Assembly (NCBI RefSeq): GCF_001434095.1
Contig: NZ_AZDS01000005.1
Location: 1-64,000, forward strand
Length of the DNA stretch: 64,000 bases
Source: Fructilactobacillus fructivorans
Lineage (GTDB): Bacteria > Bacillota > Bacilli > Lactobacillales > Lactobacillaceae
Direction: 5' to 3'
Under the pieces are notes generated by a model. It saw nothing but the letters and a program-made list of their open reading frames with translations. It did not search any database and was not told the DNA's origin. Made by a program: the position numbers and the translations under genes. Below, in pieces: positions 1 to 8,155 of this stretch (the stretch's first letter is position 1; each line of letters begins with the position of its first letter).

Positions 1-26
1 CTTGTTCAGTTTTCAAAGATCTACTC
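1..26 (-). promoter_or_regulatory. rRNA operon boxA antitermination element
   Basis: Read on the minus strand, positions 20-1 give ATCTTTGAAAACTGAACAAG. This resembles the boxA-type sequence found in Firmicute rRNA leaders and 16S-23S spacers. It lies about 40 bases downstream of a strong promoter, so it is more likely the leader boxA than a spacer copy. The 16S gene itself would be left of the window and is not seen. Confidence 0.7.
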
Positions 27-68
27 TTACTGATCGCCGTTTTGTTTTACCTCAACGCCGCATATACT

Positions 69-97
69 AATATACCATGTGGTTAATTTGTTGTCAA
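69..97 (-). promoter_or_regulatory. rRNA operon promoter P2
   Basis: On the minus strand TTGACA (97-92) is followed after exactly 17 bases by TATATT (74-69). This is a near-consensus SigA promoter. Transcription would start near position 62 and run left through boxA. With P1 upstream it makes the tandem promoter pair typical of rrn operons. Confidence 0.8.
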
Positions 98-154
98 TAG
101 AAAAGTCTGACTAATTTTAACCAAATTGTTTTGGCGGACTTAACGACAAGAACT

Positions 155-183
155 ACTATACCAAGTAAATAAAATTCCGTCAA
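155..183 (-). promoter_or_regulatory. rRNA operon promoter P1
   Basis: On the minus strand TTGACG (183-178), a 17-base spacer and TATAGT (160-155). An A/T-rich stretch lies just upstream, overlapping the T-tract of the ltaS terminator, and could act as an UP-like element (inference). It sits 86 bases upstream of P2. Confidence 0.7.
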
Positions 184-194
184 GACTTTTTTAT

Positions 195-227
195 AAAAAA
201 AGCATTTAGATTTTCATCTAAATGCTT
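195..227 (-). terminator. Rho-independent terminator of the ltaS operon
   Basis: An 11-bp perfect stem (200-210 with 217-227) with a 6-base loop is followed on the minus strand by a T-tract. It lies 8 bases after the ltaS stop and insulates the LTA operon from the rrn promoters. Confidence 0.9.
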
Positions 228-234
228 AAATTGC

Positions 235-2295
235 CTACTTAAGCTCCGGCGCATCAGTATGATACATAGGAACAGTCGATTTTCCTCCATGCTGATCAAT
301 CAGATCTGTCTTATGTTCTTTATCGGCTTTATCCAATTGTTCCATCGCATTCTTAGGTTTATAGTTATAATCTTTTCGATTTACTGGCTTGAATCCCTTT
401 GGATGATAAAAACGAAGCAAATCACCATAAATAACTCGGTCCGACAATGATAGGTCACTCGTTACATAATTTTGAATATCATCAACCTGTTGCTGTTGTT
501 CTTTATTCAGTTTGAGATCTTGCCCAGTCTTAGAATCATAAACTGTTCCACCAATCTTAGTGTATTGTGGTGTAACAAAATCACCATCCCGAAATGGAAC
601 AATTTGGTTAGGATTATTACCTAACAAATCATGTCCAAACTGAATCATATTATTATTCTTAATGCCTAATAGATGGAGTAAGGTTGGCAAAACATCTATT
701 TCCCCACCATAAGTATGATCAACATGCCCATCCAAATTATCAGCATGAATCATAAATGGCACTTTCTGGAAGTTAGCTAAATCATAATTATTAACTGACT
801 TTTTATTTAATAGTTTGGCAATTGCTGGTCGATGATTATTAGAAATACCATAGTGATCACCATATAACACAATTACACTATTTTTCATTAAACCACTCTT
901 ATTCAAATAATCTTCAAATTCACCAAAAGACTGATCCAAATAGTGAGCCGTCTGAACATATGGATCAACAGTACTATCTCCTGTTTTGAGTGCAGGGAAC
1001 GATACATTCTGCTTATCCAGTTCATATGGGTAATGGTTAGTAAGAGTAATTATTTTAGCATAAAATGGTTGCGGTAATTTTTCCAAATATGGAATAGAAT
1101 CTCTAAACAAGATCTTATCTTTCATACCATATCCAACGTTGTATGAAGCCTTCTTCTTATAATAATTACTGTCGAAGAAGTACTGGTATCCCCATGACTT
1201 ATAGGTATTGTCCCGATTCCAAAAGCTAGGGACATCTCCGTGGAAGACGGCCGTTGAATAACCCTTCTGGTCTAATATTGCAGGAGCCGCCTGGAAAGTG
1301 TTCTGTGAACCATATGTAACCATGGCAGATCCCTGTGGCAAACCATACAACGAATTTTCAAGCATCATTTCAGCGTCTGAAGTTTTACCTTGAGCTACTT
1401 GATGATAAAAATTATCAAACGAAATCGTGTGTTGGTCACTATAAAACTTATTAATATTAGGAGTTACTTCTTGTCCATTAACCTTATAATTAATCAAAAA
1501 TTGTTGAAAACTCTCTAAATGAATAATGAAGACGTTCTTTCCCTTTTCCTTTCCAAAGTATTTAACACTTGGATAGGTCTGATGTTGGTTAATAAATTTC
1601 TTCACACTATTTAGATCAGAAGCCTTAGCTTTTGCTCTAGTAGAACTTTCTTGATGGGTCTGATAGGCATTAAAGGCCGCATATTCATTTAACCCTAAAT
1701 ACTTAACAATGTAGTTATTATCAAAAGTCCTCGTCAAAAGGCCACTTCGATCTGAATTAGCAAGGGAATATTCTCCCCCCATTAACAAAATAGACAATAA
1801 AGTTATTCCAATTGCATAACGATACTTAAACGGACGATAATCAATCTTAATGATTTTAAAAACCAGTAATAAAATCAAGACCAAAACATCTAGATAAATC
1901 AAAAAGTCAGCTGGATGCAAAATCTCCATCATACTTTTTCCTAGGTTATTCTGGACATCACCAGTTCCTTTAATAATTCCAATTGATAAAAAATCGGAGA
2001 ATTCCCTATAATACAAAACGTTGGCAAAGAGCCAAGTCGATTGAAGAAAATCAATTATTAACATTAACCAATAAGAAAGTTTCCCACGAAAGTACAGGGC
2101 AATCCCAAATAACAACAATCCTGAAGGAATCGGATTAACGATGAGCAAAAACGTTTGCATGCCACCTTTGACACCCAAACTAAAATCAACGTTATAAACA
2201 ACCAATGTGGTTATCCAGTACAGAACGATTACCAGTACAAAAAAACCAATGGTGGTATTAAAAAAATTACGAATGCTTTTTAATATTCGAGACAT
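235..2295 (-). CDS. ltaS: Lipoteichoic acid synthase LtaS
   Basis: Membrane-bound polymerase that adds glycerol phosphate from phosphatidylglycerol to the glycolipid anchor, building the lipoteichoic acid chain outside the membrane. About five membrane helices fill the first ~175 residues, followed by an extracellular sulfatase-fold domain. The motif HLES gives a metal-binding Glu near 261, GKTSD gives the nucleophile Thr near 305, and YGDHYG gives C-terminal metal ligands. An A-K-A sequence near 220 is a plausible cleavage site, as described for other LtaS proteins. The ATG at 2295 is chosen because GGAGG lies 8 bases upstream; an in-frame TTG at 2310 has no such spacing. It starts one base after the stop of the upstream membrane protein gene. 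Length (686 aa) is usual for the family. Last gene of a four-gene operon. Confidence 0.95.
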   Translation of the reverse strand: MSRILKSIRNFFNTTIGFFVLVIVLYWITTLVVYNVDFSLGVKGGMQTFLLIVNPIPSGLLLFGIALYFRGKLSYWLMLIIDFLQSTWLFANVLYYREFSDFLSIGIIKGTGDVQNNLGKSMMEILHPADFLIYLDVLVLILLLVFKIIKIDYRPFKYRYAIGITLLSILLMGGEYSLANSDRSGLLTRTFDNNYIVKYLGLNEYAAFNAYQTHQESSTRAKAKASDLNSVKKFINQHQTYPSVKYFGKEKGKNVFIIHLESFQQFLINYKVNGQEVTPNINKFYSDQHTISFDNFYHQVAQGKTSDAEMMLENSLYGLPQGSAMVTYGSQNTFQAAPAILDQKGYSTAVFHGDVPSFWNRDNTYKSWGYQYFFDSNYYKKKASYNVGYGMKDKILFRDSIPYLEKLPQPFYAKIITLTNHYPYELDKQNVSFPALKTGDSTVDPYVQTAHYLDQSFGEFEDYLNKSGLMKNSVIVLYGDHYGISNNHRPAIAKLLNKKSVNNYDLANFQKVPFMIHADNLDGHVDHTYGGEIDVLPTLLHLLGIKNNNMIQFGHDLLGNNPNQIVPFRDGDFVTPQYTKIGGTVYDSKTGQDLKLNKEQQQQVDDIQNYVTSDLSLSDRVIYGDLLRFYHPKGFKPVNRKDYNYKPKNAMEQLDKADKEHKTDLIDQHGGKSTVPMYHTDAPELK

Positions 2296-2296
2296 C

Positions 2297-3361
2297 CTAG
2301 CTTCCTCCAAAACTCTTATGACTTTTGCCCTTTAATATCCTTCGACTCTTTTGTGCCTTCTCACTTGGTTTCATTACAAGCGCAAACACTCCAAGAATTA
2401 AGCCAAGGTAATACGTAAGAATTCTCCACAAAATCATCGCTAGTACAAGTTTACTTCCATTAGTGATGTAACTTCGAAAGATCATCTCAAAACTATATTC
2501 TGCTCCCCCGGCTCCACCGGGAATTGGGAAAATCGAAATAATCATTACAATTAAAATATGAAGACTAGTAACCATTACCACATTAGCATTAGTATAACCC
2601 AAAGCAAGCATAATGAAGTAAGGAATTAAGTAATAAAAAAGGAGCTGAAAGAAAGTGATGACAAATACTTTTACCATCAATTTACCTTGATGAGCAATTT
2701 TCACACTTTCTTTATAAAAGTTATCAATTTTTTGATTTAAAGTATTTACTAACTTATAAAATGTATCATCTTTAACAAACCATTTCACCGGTTTAATACA
2801 AATATTAACAAATTTTTTAGTAAATGAGTGCCAGTACATAATCATCAATAATGACACAATTACAAACATATGAATTGCAAATCCAAAGACAACAAACCAC
2901 GCCAAAGCGTGCATTTTATCAATTACATAGTTAAATCCAATAATTAAAGCAATAAAGAAATTGATTACAATCATTGCTTGATAAACCACAAATTTCATCA
3001 GTAAAGCCGAGCTTGCTCGTCCCCCATCAACACCAGATTGAATCAAGACAAACAATTGAGCTGGCTGACCACCAGATGAAAATGGCGTTATCCCATTGAA
3101 TAATTGTTCAACTAAGGGAACCCGAATCGCATCCCGAAACGTAAAGTTTGGATCACTGTTACGCACTAACATATAAGTAATTACTGATTCAAGACCAAAG
3201 TAAAGCAAGATGCAACCAAGTGCGATTAAAAGCCACAATGGATTAATATCAACAATGTCTCTTATAAGCACACTAAACTTGATGTCTCTTGCCGCATACC
3301 ACGAAATTAAGAGCCCAAGGGCAATCATGATAAGTAGTGAAATTTTATTTCTTCTGGACAT
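2297..3361 (-). CDS. Flippase-like membrane protein (UPF0104/LPG synthase TM-region family)
   Basis: 354-residue integral membrane protein with about eight hydrophobic segments. It resembles the transmembrane half of lysylphosphatidylglycerol synthases (YbhN/UPF0104 type) but has no cytoplasmic aminoacyl-transfer domain. Family signs are the PFSSGGQPAQ segment near 98-107 and a proline/glycine-rich IFPIPGGAGGAEYSFE loop near 275. It sits between the two glycolipid glycosyltransferases and ltaS, four bases after the former and one base before the latter. This suggests it moves the glycolipid anchor across the membrane or helps that step; the role is inferred from position and not proven by sequence. 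It ends in a basic tail (KGKSHKSFGGS). Confidence 0.8.
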   Translation of the reverse strand: MSRRNKISLLIMIALGLLISWYAARDIKFSVLIRDIVDINPLWLLIALGCILLYFGLESVITYMLVRNSDPNFTFRDAIRVPLVEQLFNGITPFSSGGQPAQLFVLIQSGVDGGRASSALLMKFVVYQAMIVINFFIALIIGFNYVIDKMHALAWFVVFGFAIHMFVIVSLLMIMYWHSFTKKFVNICIKPVKWFVKDDTFYKLVNTLNQKIDNFYKESVKIAHQGKLMVKVFVITFFQLLFYYLIPYFIMLALGYTNANVVMVTSLHILIVMIISIFPIPGGAGGAEYSFEMIFRSYITNGSKLVLAMILWRILTYYLGLILGVFALVMKPSEKAQKSRRILKGKSHKSFGGS

Positions 3362-3365
3362 TCAA

Positions 3366-4388
3366 TTACCCCTTTTTCGCCTGGTCAAAATAAAAATCAT
3401 GCCAAATCTTGGCTAGATGATCCTCGGAATAATAATCTGATGCTTTAAGTGACTTTTCCGCATACTGTTTTAGTAAGTTAGGGTCATTTAATAACACCTT
3501 AAGCTTTTTATCCATTTCAACTTCATTATTTGCTGAAATATAATATCCGTCAATAATCTTTTTATATAAAGATAAATTTCTTAACATAACTGGAATTCCA
3601 CACGAAAATGCCTCTAAAACTGACATTGGGAATAATTCATTATACGACGGTAAAAGAAATAAATCAGCCATATTATAATAATTAACTAATTCTTTACGAT
3701 CAACAATCCCAGGAAAACTAAGATTTTGGGGTGGATTATCAACTAATCTTTTCAGTTCAGAATATCCATCCGTCATTTTGCCAAATGAAAAGCCACCAGC
3801 CCAAATAAACTGAATATCAGGATTTTGCTTAGCCAACTTGCCGAAATCAATTACACCCTTCCGAGTTTGAACTTGGCCAGTTCCAAGAACGGTAAAACGA
3901 TTCTCGTCATAACCGTATTGATCTCGTAGTTGTTTCTTTTGAGGTTTTGAGATCGGATAAAATTCCTTTTTACTAACAAAATTAGGAATATATGTAATTT
4001 TTTGCTTGTCAATCCCATATTTCTCCAGTTTAGGAATAAACATAGGATTTACAACTACAATGTGATCCATCCGCTTATAAAATGCCACTACATACTTATA
4101 AAAAATTTGTCGAAAAGGTGTTGGAATTTTTAAGCTTCCCTCGAGCGTTTCCGGCAAAAAATGAACATATCCAATCTTTCTTCCTCGCTTTTTTGAAAAG
4201 GTCGATAAATAAAAAGATGGATTAATGGTGTGGTAATGACTAATATCGGAACGATTAAATTTGTTGATTTCAATGTCAAACTCATTGGGAAAATGTTTTT
4301 TTAACATTGCAATCAATTCAACATAGGCACTCCCAACACCTTGGCCCTTTACTTTATCGGCCGTTGAAAACATGTCAATCTTTAACAT
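3366..4388 (-). CDS. GT4 glycosyltransferase, second step of LTA glycolipid anchor (LafB/BgsA-like)
   Basis: Cytoplasmic GT-B glycosyltransferase of 340 residues. In related lactic acid bacteria the second gene of this pair adds a second hexose to monoglucosyl-diacylglycerol to make the LTA anchor. The GT4 signature is visible: a donor-binding ELFPMSVLEAFSCGIPV segment with two glutamates spaced as in EX7E near residue 255-270. The N-terminal half carries hydrophobic and basic patches (RQIFYKYVVAFYKRMD) of the kind used for membrane association. The start is the ATG at 4388, with GAGGAG 8 bases upstream; an in-frame TTG two codons earlier lacks this spacing. The sugar transferred (glucose or galactose) cannot be told from sequence. 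It follows the first glycosyltransferase by 12 bases. Confidence 0.85.
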   Translation of the reverse strand: MLKIDMFSTADKVKGQGVGSAYVELIAMLKKHFPNEFDIEINKFNRSDISHYHTINPSFYLSTFSKKRGRKIGYVHFLPETLEGSLKIPTPFRQIFYKYVVAFYKRMDHIVVVNPMFIPKLEKYGIDKQKITYIPNFVSKKEFYPISKPQKKQLRDQYGYDENRFTVLGTGQVQTRKGVIDFGKLAKQNPDIQFIWAGGFSFGKMTDGYSELKRLVDNPPQNLSFPGIVDRKELVNYYNMADLFLLPSYNELFPMSVLEAFSCGIPVMLRNLSLYKKIIDGYYISANNEVEMDKKLKVLLNDPNLLKQYAEKSLKASDYYSEDHLAKIWHDFYFDQAKKG

Positions 4389-4400
4389 CAACAAAACTCC

Positions 4401-5585
4401 TCAGTCAGATGTGTTAGTTTGTTTAGCTTTCGTTCGATTAAATTCTTGAATGGTATCCTCATAAAAGCTCAGCATTTGATCTACAAAATATTCCGCAGAG
4501 ATCTCATGCAATTTTTGTTCTTGTACATTCTGGTAATCTGGATATCGACCACGATTTTGCAAATAATCGACCGTCTCTTCTACAAACTTATCTTCAGATT
4601 CGAATGTCATCCCAATGGATTTATCATCAATTAAGTCATCTGTATATGGACTTCGCGCCACAACTACTTTCGTACCAGCAGCCACCGCTTCAATATAGGT
4701 TAATCCCTGAGATTCAGAATTCGAGGTAGAAACAAAAACATCAGCCATTCGATAATAATCATTAACGTTATTGTTGTTAATCTCTCCCGTAAAAATAACG
4801 TGATCATTAAGTTTCATGTCACTAACTTGCTTCATTAAATCGTCTTCAGCAGGTCCCTCACCAACAATGACCAACATGGCATTAGGAACTTGTTTCAAGA
4901 TTTTGGGCAAAGCATCGATCATTTCCGAAATGTTTTTCTCATATGCAACTCGACTGACAGACACCATTACCGGAGTATTGGAATTAAGACCCAGCTTTTT
5001 TCTGATATCAACATGATCATTTTTTTCATAATGCTTCACATCAATCCCAGTTGGAATAATCCGAATGGGACTTTTCACTCCATAGTCCGTTAACTTATCC
5101 AAAACTCGCTTACTTGGAGCCACTACACCATCCATGTGATGACAAAAAGCTAACATCATTTCCTTTACATGGACGGGTTTCAATAGTTTACCGTTGGCAA
5201 CGTAATGCAAATAATCTTCATACATAGTGTGATAAGTATGAATACACGGGATGTTTAAATTTTTAGCAACAAATTTACCGATGATTCCAAGCGAAAATTC
5301 AGTCTGAGTGTGAACAATATCTAACTTAAGTTGCTTAGCGATTTGATAAGCTTGAAAAATCCCTCTAACTGCAATTCTTCGCTCGGTAAAAGAAATAAAA
5401 GGAACACTTGAAAAACGATAAATGTCTTTTTCACTATCATCGTTTTTTTCTACATTAGGATCAGTTGTTGTAAAAATGTATACGTGATTACCACGTCTTT
5501 CGAGCTCATCCTTTAATGTTTTGATTGATGTAGCAACTCCACTGACTTGCGGGAAGTAAGTATCTGTAAACAAACCAATATTCAC
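4401..5585 (-). CDS. 1,2-diacylglycerol 3-alpha-glucosyltransferase (LafA/BgsB-like)
   Basis: First enzyme of LTA glycolipid anchor synthesis: transfers glucose from UDP-glucose to diacylglycerol at the inner face of the membrane. 394 residues from the GTG at 5585, preceded by AAGGGG with 7-base spacing; the resulting N-terminus NIGLFTDTYFPQVSGVA is the classical start of this family. An upstream in-frame TTG exists but has no Shine-Dalgarno. The donor site is visible as VSVSRVAYEKN near 215 and SESQGLTYIEAVAAGT near 305 (EX7E). First gene of the four-gene operon, with a strong promoter 39 bases upstream. Confidence 0.88.
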   Translation of the reverse strand: MNIGLFTDTYFPQVSGVATSIKTLKDELERRGNHVYIFTTTDPNVEKNDDSEKDIYRFSSVPFISFTERRIAVRGIFQAYQIAKQLKLDIVHTQTEFSLGIIGKFVAKNLNIPCIHTYHTMYEDYLHYVANGKLLKPVHVKEMMLAFCHHMDGVVAPSKRVLDKLTDYGVKSPIRIIPTGIDVKHYEKNDHVDIRKKLGLNSNTPVMVSVSRVAYEKNISEMIDALPKILKQVPNAMLVIVGEGPAEDDLMKQVSDMKLNDHVIFTGEINNNNVNDYYRMADVFVSTSNSESQGLTYIEAVAAGTKVVVARSPYTDDLIDDKSIGMTFESEDKFVEETVDYLQNRGRYPDYQNVQEQKLHEISAEYFVDQMLSFYEDTIQEFNRTKAKQTNTSD

Positions 5586-5623
5586 GTAGTTTCCCCTTCT
5601 CTCTTTGACGTTAAACAAATGTA

Positions 5624-5652
5624 ATTATATGGGTTTAAAACGTGGTTTGCAA
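5624..5652 (-). promoter_or_regulatory. Promoter of the LTA operon
   Basis: Minus strand TTGCAA (5652-5647), 17-base spacer, perfect TATAAT (5629-5624). It lies 39 bases upstream of the GTG start at 5585 and separates the operon from ptsI. No clear terminator is visible after ptsI, so some read-through is possible. Confidence 0.8.
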
Positions 5653-5687
5653 CTTTGTGTTCATCTGTTCAAGTCTCAATGATACGT

Positions 5688-7418
5688 TTATTCTGGCATT
5701 CTAGAAGTGAAGTCCTGAATCATATTATTAACTTCACTAGTAGTGCCAGCGTTTAAAATAATATTATCTGCCAATTGACCTGCAGTTTGCGAATTGATTC
5801 TACTAATATAAGCTCTGGTTTTTAAAATTTGAGTAGGCGTCGTCGATAATTCATCCATTCCTAGTCCAATTAAAAACGGAATTACCTGAGGATCAGCAGC
5901 TACTTCTCCACAAATTCCCACGATTTTTCCCGCCTTATGAACCATCCTCACGACGTGACCAATTAGTCGTAGTACCGCAGGATCACAAGCTTGGTATAGA
6001 TACGAAACTCGTTCATTTCCACGGTCAACGGCTACCGTATACTGGACCAAATCATTGGTCCCAATGCTGACAAAATCCACCTTAGAGATAATTTTATCAA
6101 TCATAATTGCTGCAGCTGGCACCTCAATCATAGTTCCTAACTGAACGGAACCAACCGGGACACCCTCATTAATTAAATTTTGTCGTTCCTCATTATAAAT
6201 TGAAAGTGCTTGGTCTAGTTCTGAAATCGTCGATATCATTGGAAACATAATTCGGATTGGTCCATAAGCAGAAGATCTAAGAAGCGCTCTGATCTGGGTA
6301 CGAAAAATAGAACTTTCCCCTAAACTATAACGAATGGCTCGATACCCCAGAAAGGGATTGGACTCTTTATGCGCAATATTAGGCAAATAACTAACTAATT
6401 TATCGCCACCAATGTCCATCGTTCTAAAAGTTAGTTGCTTCCCATTAACTTTCGAGACGATGTTTTGGTAAATCGAAGTTTGCTCATCTTCACTCGGGAG
6501 ATGATCAGAATTCATATAAATATACTCAGTCCGAAACAATCCCATTGAATCGGCACCGACATTTAGGGCGTTTTCAACCTCATTTTCACTACTAACGTTT
6601 GCCCCTAGTAAAAGATTTTGCCCATCAAGCGTTTTAGTAGGCTGGTTTATAAATTTAGCCCAAACTTTTCTTTGTTGTTTAAATTTTTCTGATTTTCTTT
6701 GGTATTTCTCAATTTCATGGTGATCAGGAGCCGTAACTACTTCGCCACTACTTCCGTCAACGATTAATTGTTCCCCATTTTTTATGTTGCTTAGACTGGT
6801 TTGTAATCCTAACACAGCCGGAACATCCATGCTGCGAGAAATAATTGCAGCATGGGATGTCTTGGTTCCCACCGCTGTGACGATTCCAAGAATATTTTCC
6901 TTTTGAACTTGTGCGATTTGAGTTGGAGAAATGGAATTCGCAACAATTACTACGGGCTGGTCAATAAGCGAAAGATCAGGAGTATCAATATCAAGTAAAC
7001 GCCCTAGGAGTTGGTCACGCATATCATTAATATCATGAACACGTTCCCTTAGATATTCGTCATTCATTTTTAAAAAAATAGCTGCATATTGATTGAACAC
7101 ACGATTCAATGCAACTGCAGCATTCTTATTTTCTTCTGTTATGACCCGTTTAACTTCATTGATTAACTCTGGATCAGATAAAACTTCTAAATAAAAATCT
7201 AAAATATCAAGATACTTTTTAGCCATCTCGGCACTATTATGCTGTTTAATATTCATAATAGTTGTTTTAGTATCTCGAAATGCTTTTTTAAGGCGTGCTT
7301 CTTCTTGTTCTATACCTAAAAAGGTATCTTTATCAAAAGTCAAATCTGGTTTAGCTAAACAATAAGCTTTACCGAATGCAATTCCATCACTAACACCGAC
7401 ACCTTTTAGGGTAGTCAT
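5688..7418 (-). CDS. ptsI: PTS enzyme I (phosphoenolpyruvate-protein phosphotransferase)
   Basis: Autophosphorylates from phosphoenolpyruvate and passes the phosphate to HPr, starting the PTS phosphorelay in the cytoplasm. 576 residues, the normal length. The phosphohistidine is in GTKTSHAAI (His189). The PEP-utilising barrel shows EVPAA, SIGTNDLVQYTVAVDRGN and the GICGEVAADP cysteine near 502. It starts one base after the ptsH stop, so the two are co-transcribed and probably translationally coupled. No sugar-specific enzyme II gene is in this window. In many heterofermentative lactobacilli the general PTS proteins serve mainly in regulation, which may also apply here (inference). Confidence 0.97.
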   Translation of the reverse strand: MTTLKGVGVSDGIAFGKAYCLAKPDLTFDKDTFLGIEQEEARLKKAFRDTKTTIMNIKQHNSAEMAKKYLDILDFYLEVLSDPELINEVKRVITEENKNAAVALNRVFNQYAAIFLKMNDEYLRERVHDINDMRDQLLGRLLDIDTPDLSLIDQPVVIVANSISPTQIAQVQKENILGIVTAVGTKTSHAAIISRSMDVPAVLGLQTSLSNIKNGEQLIVDGSSGEVVTAPDHHEIEKYQRKSEKFKQQRKVWAKFINQPTKTLDGQNLLLGANVSSENEVENALNVGADSMGLFRTEYIYMNSDHLPSEDEQTSIYQNIVSKVNGKQLTFRTMDIGGDKLVSYLPNIAHKESNPFLGYRAIRYSLGESSIFRTQIRALLRSSAYGPIRIMFPMISTISELDQALSIYNEERQNLINEGVPVGSVQLGTMIEVPAAAIMIDKIISKVDFVSIGTNDLVQYTVAVDRGNERVSYLYQACDPAVLRLIGHVVRMVHKAGKIVGICGEVAADPQVIPFLIGLGMDELSTTPTQILKTRAYISRINSQTAGQLADNIILNAGTTSEVNNMIQDFTSRMPE

Positions 7419-7419
7419 A

Positions 7420-7686
7420 TTAGTCGATCAATCCTTCATCCTTCATAGTCTTGGCAATTGCATCAAGGGCTTCCTTAGCATCGTCGCCATCTGCTGAAAT
7501 TGTAATTTCAGCACCTTCGCCGACACCTAATGACATAACACCTATGATTGACTTTAAGTTAACAGATTTGTCTCCGTATTCAAGACTAATGTTTGAATCA
7601 AATTTACTTGCAGTTTGAACTAACAACGTTGCTGGACGAGCGTGAATGCCAGTTTCTACAGTAATTTTGAATTGACGTTTCTCCAT
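7420..7686 (-). CDS. ptsH: Phosphocarrier protein HPr
   Basis: Small cytoplasmic phosphocarrier (88 aa) between enzyme I and enzymes II, and co-repressor of CcpA when phosphorylated on serine. Both key residues are at their canonical places: His15 in TGIHARPAT and Ser46 in NLKSIIGVM. Regulation by HPr kinase and carbon catabolite control is therefore expected; this links it to the cre-like sites at gntP and gntK in the same window. Shine-Dalgarno AAAGGAGT lies upstream of the ATG. First gene of ptsH-ptsI. Confidence 0.98.
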   Translation of the reverse strand: MEKRQFKITVETGIHARPATLLVQTASKFDSNISLEYGDKSVNLKSIIGVMSLGVGEGAEITISADGDDAKEALDAIAKTMKDEGLID

Positions 7687-7771
7687 AATGAACGCACTCC
7701 TTTAATCGTTTATTTAACTCTATTTACAGTTTAAGAATATCAATTTATCATCTAAAAAACAAGTAATTATC

Positions 7772-7786
7772 ATTAATCGCTTACAT
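7772..7786 (-). promoter_or_regulatory. Possible cre-like site upstream of ptsH
   Basis: The minus strand reads ATGTAAGCGATTAAT, one position away from the loose catabolite response consensus WTGNAANCGNWNNCW. A possible promoter lies just downstream (TTGTTT, 17 bases, TATTCT around 7761-7733). Such loose matches are common by chance in A/T-rich DNA, so confidence is low. Confidence 0.25.
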
Positions 7787-7799
7787 AATTGTCATAGCG

Positions 7800-7994
7800 C
7801 TAATTTTCAGATGAATAGTGATAGGTTAAAATACCCTTTTCACTGGCTTTGCCCACGATCCTCTTCCGGGTTGGAAAATTCATAAAAGCTTGTTGAAATT
7901 CAGGAAAATCTTTTGGATTAATTGTCAAATCTTTAATTTCACCATCTTTTAATTGATTTAATAATTTAGTAAAATCATCTTTATTTTTACTCAT
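7800..7994 (-). CDS. Small hypothetical protein, 64 aa
   Basis: Not recognised. A real gene is supported by a strong Shine-Dalgarno (GGAGG, 6 bases before the ATG) and a balanced, soluble composition. The N-terminal half is lysine- and aspartate-rich (SKNKDDFTKLLNQLKDGEI) and likely helical; a short basic stretch FPTRKRIVGKA follows near 40-50. No membrane segment, cysteine or signal peptide. It lies between ptsH (113 bases downstream) and the divergent clpL. Its 5' region overlaps the clpL regulatory region, so a stress link is possible but unproven. Confidence 0.7.
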   Translation of the reverse strand: MSKNKDDFTKLLNQLKDGEIKDLTINPKDFPEFQQAFMNFPTRKRIVGKASEKGILTYHYSSEN

Positions 7995-8058
7995 AACAAC
8001 CTCCTAATTAACTTTAATCTTAACACATTTAAAACCATTCTTAGATCAGTCAAAATAC

Positions 8059-8125
8059 TTGATTGAATATCATTAGTGCGTATAATATTCATGAATGGTC
8101 AATAAAGGTCAGACTTTTGTCTGAC
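8059..8125 (+). promoter_or_regulatory. clpL promoter, CtsR operator and leader hairpin
   Basis: A promoter TTGATT (8059-8064), 16-base spacer, TATAAT (8081-8086). Just downstream at 8097-8113 is a tandem heptad, GGTCAAT-AAA-GGTCAGA, matching the CtsR heat-shock operator (consensus RGTCAAA-NAN-RGTCAAA) with two changes. The second heptad runs into a perfect hairpin, GTCAGAC (8108-8114), TTTT loop, GTCTGAC (8119-8125), in the untranslated leader. CtsR repression of clp genes is established in Firmicutes; the role of the hairpin is unknown. Confidence 0.75.
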
Positions 8126-8155
8126 GATTTAGTTTAGCAAAAGGAGGCTTAAACT

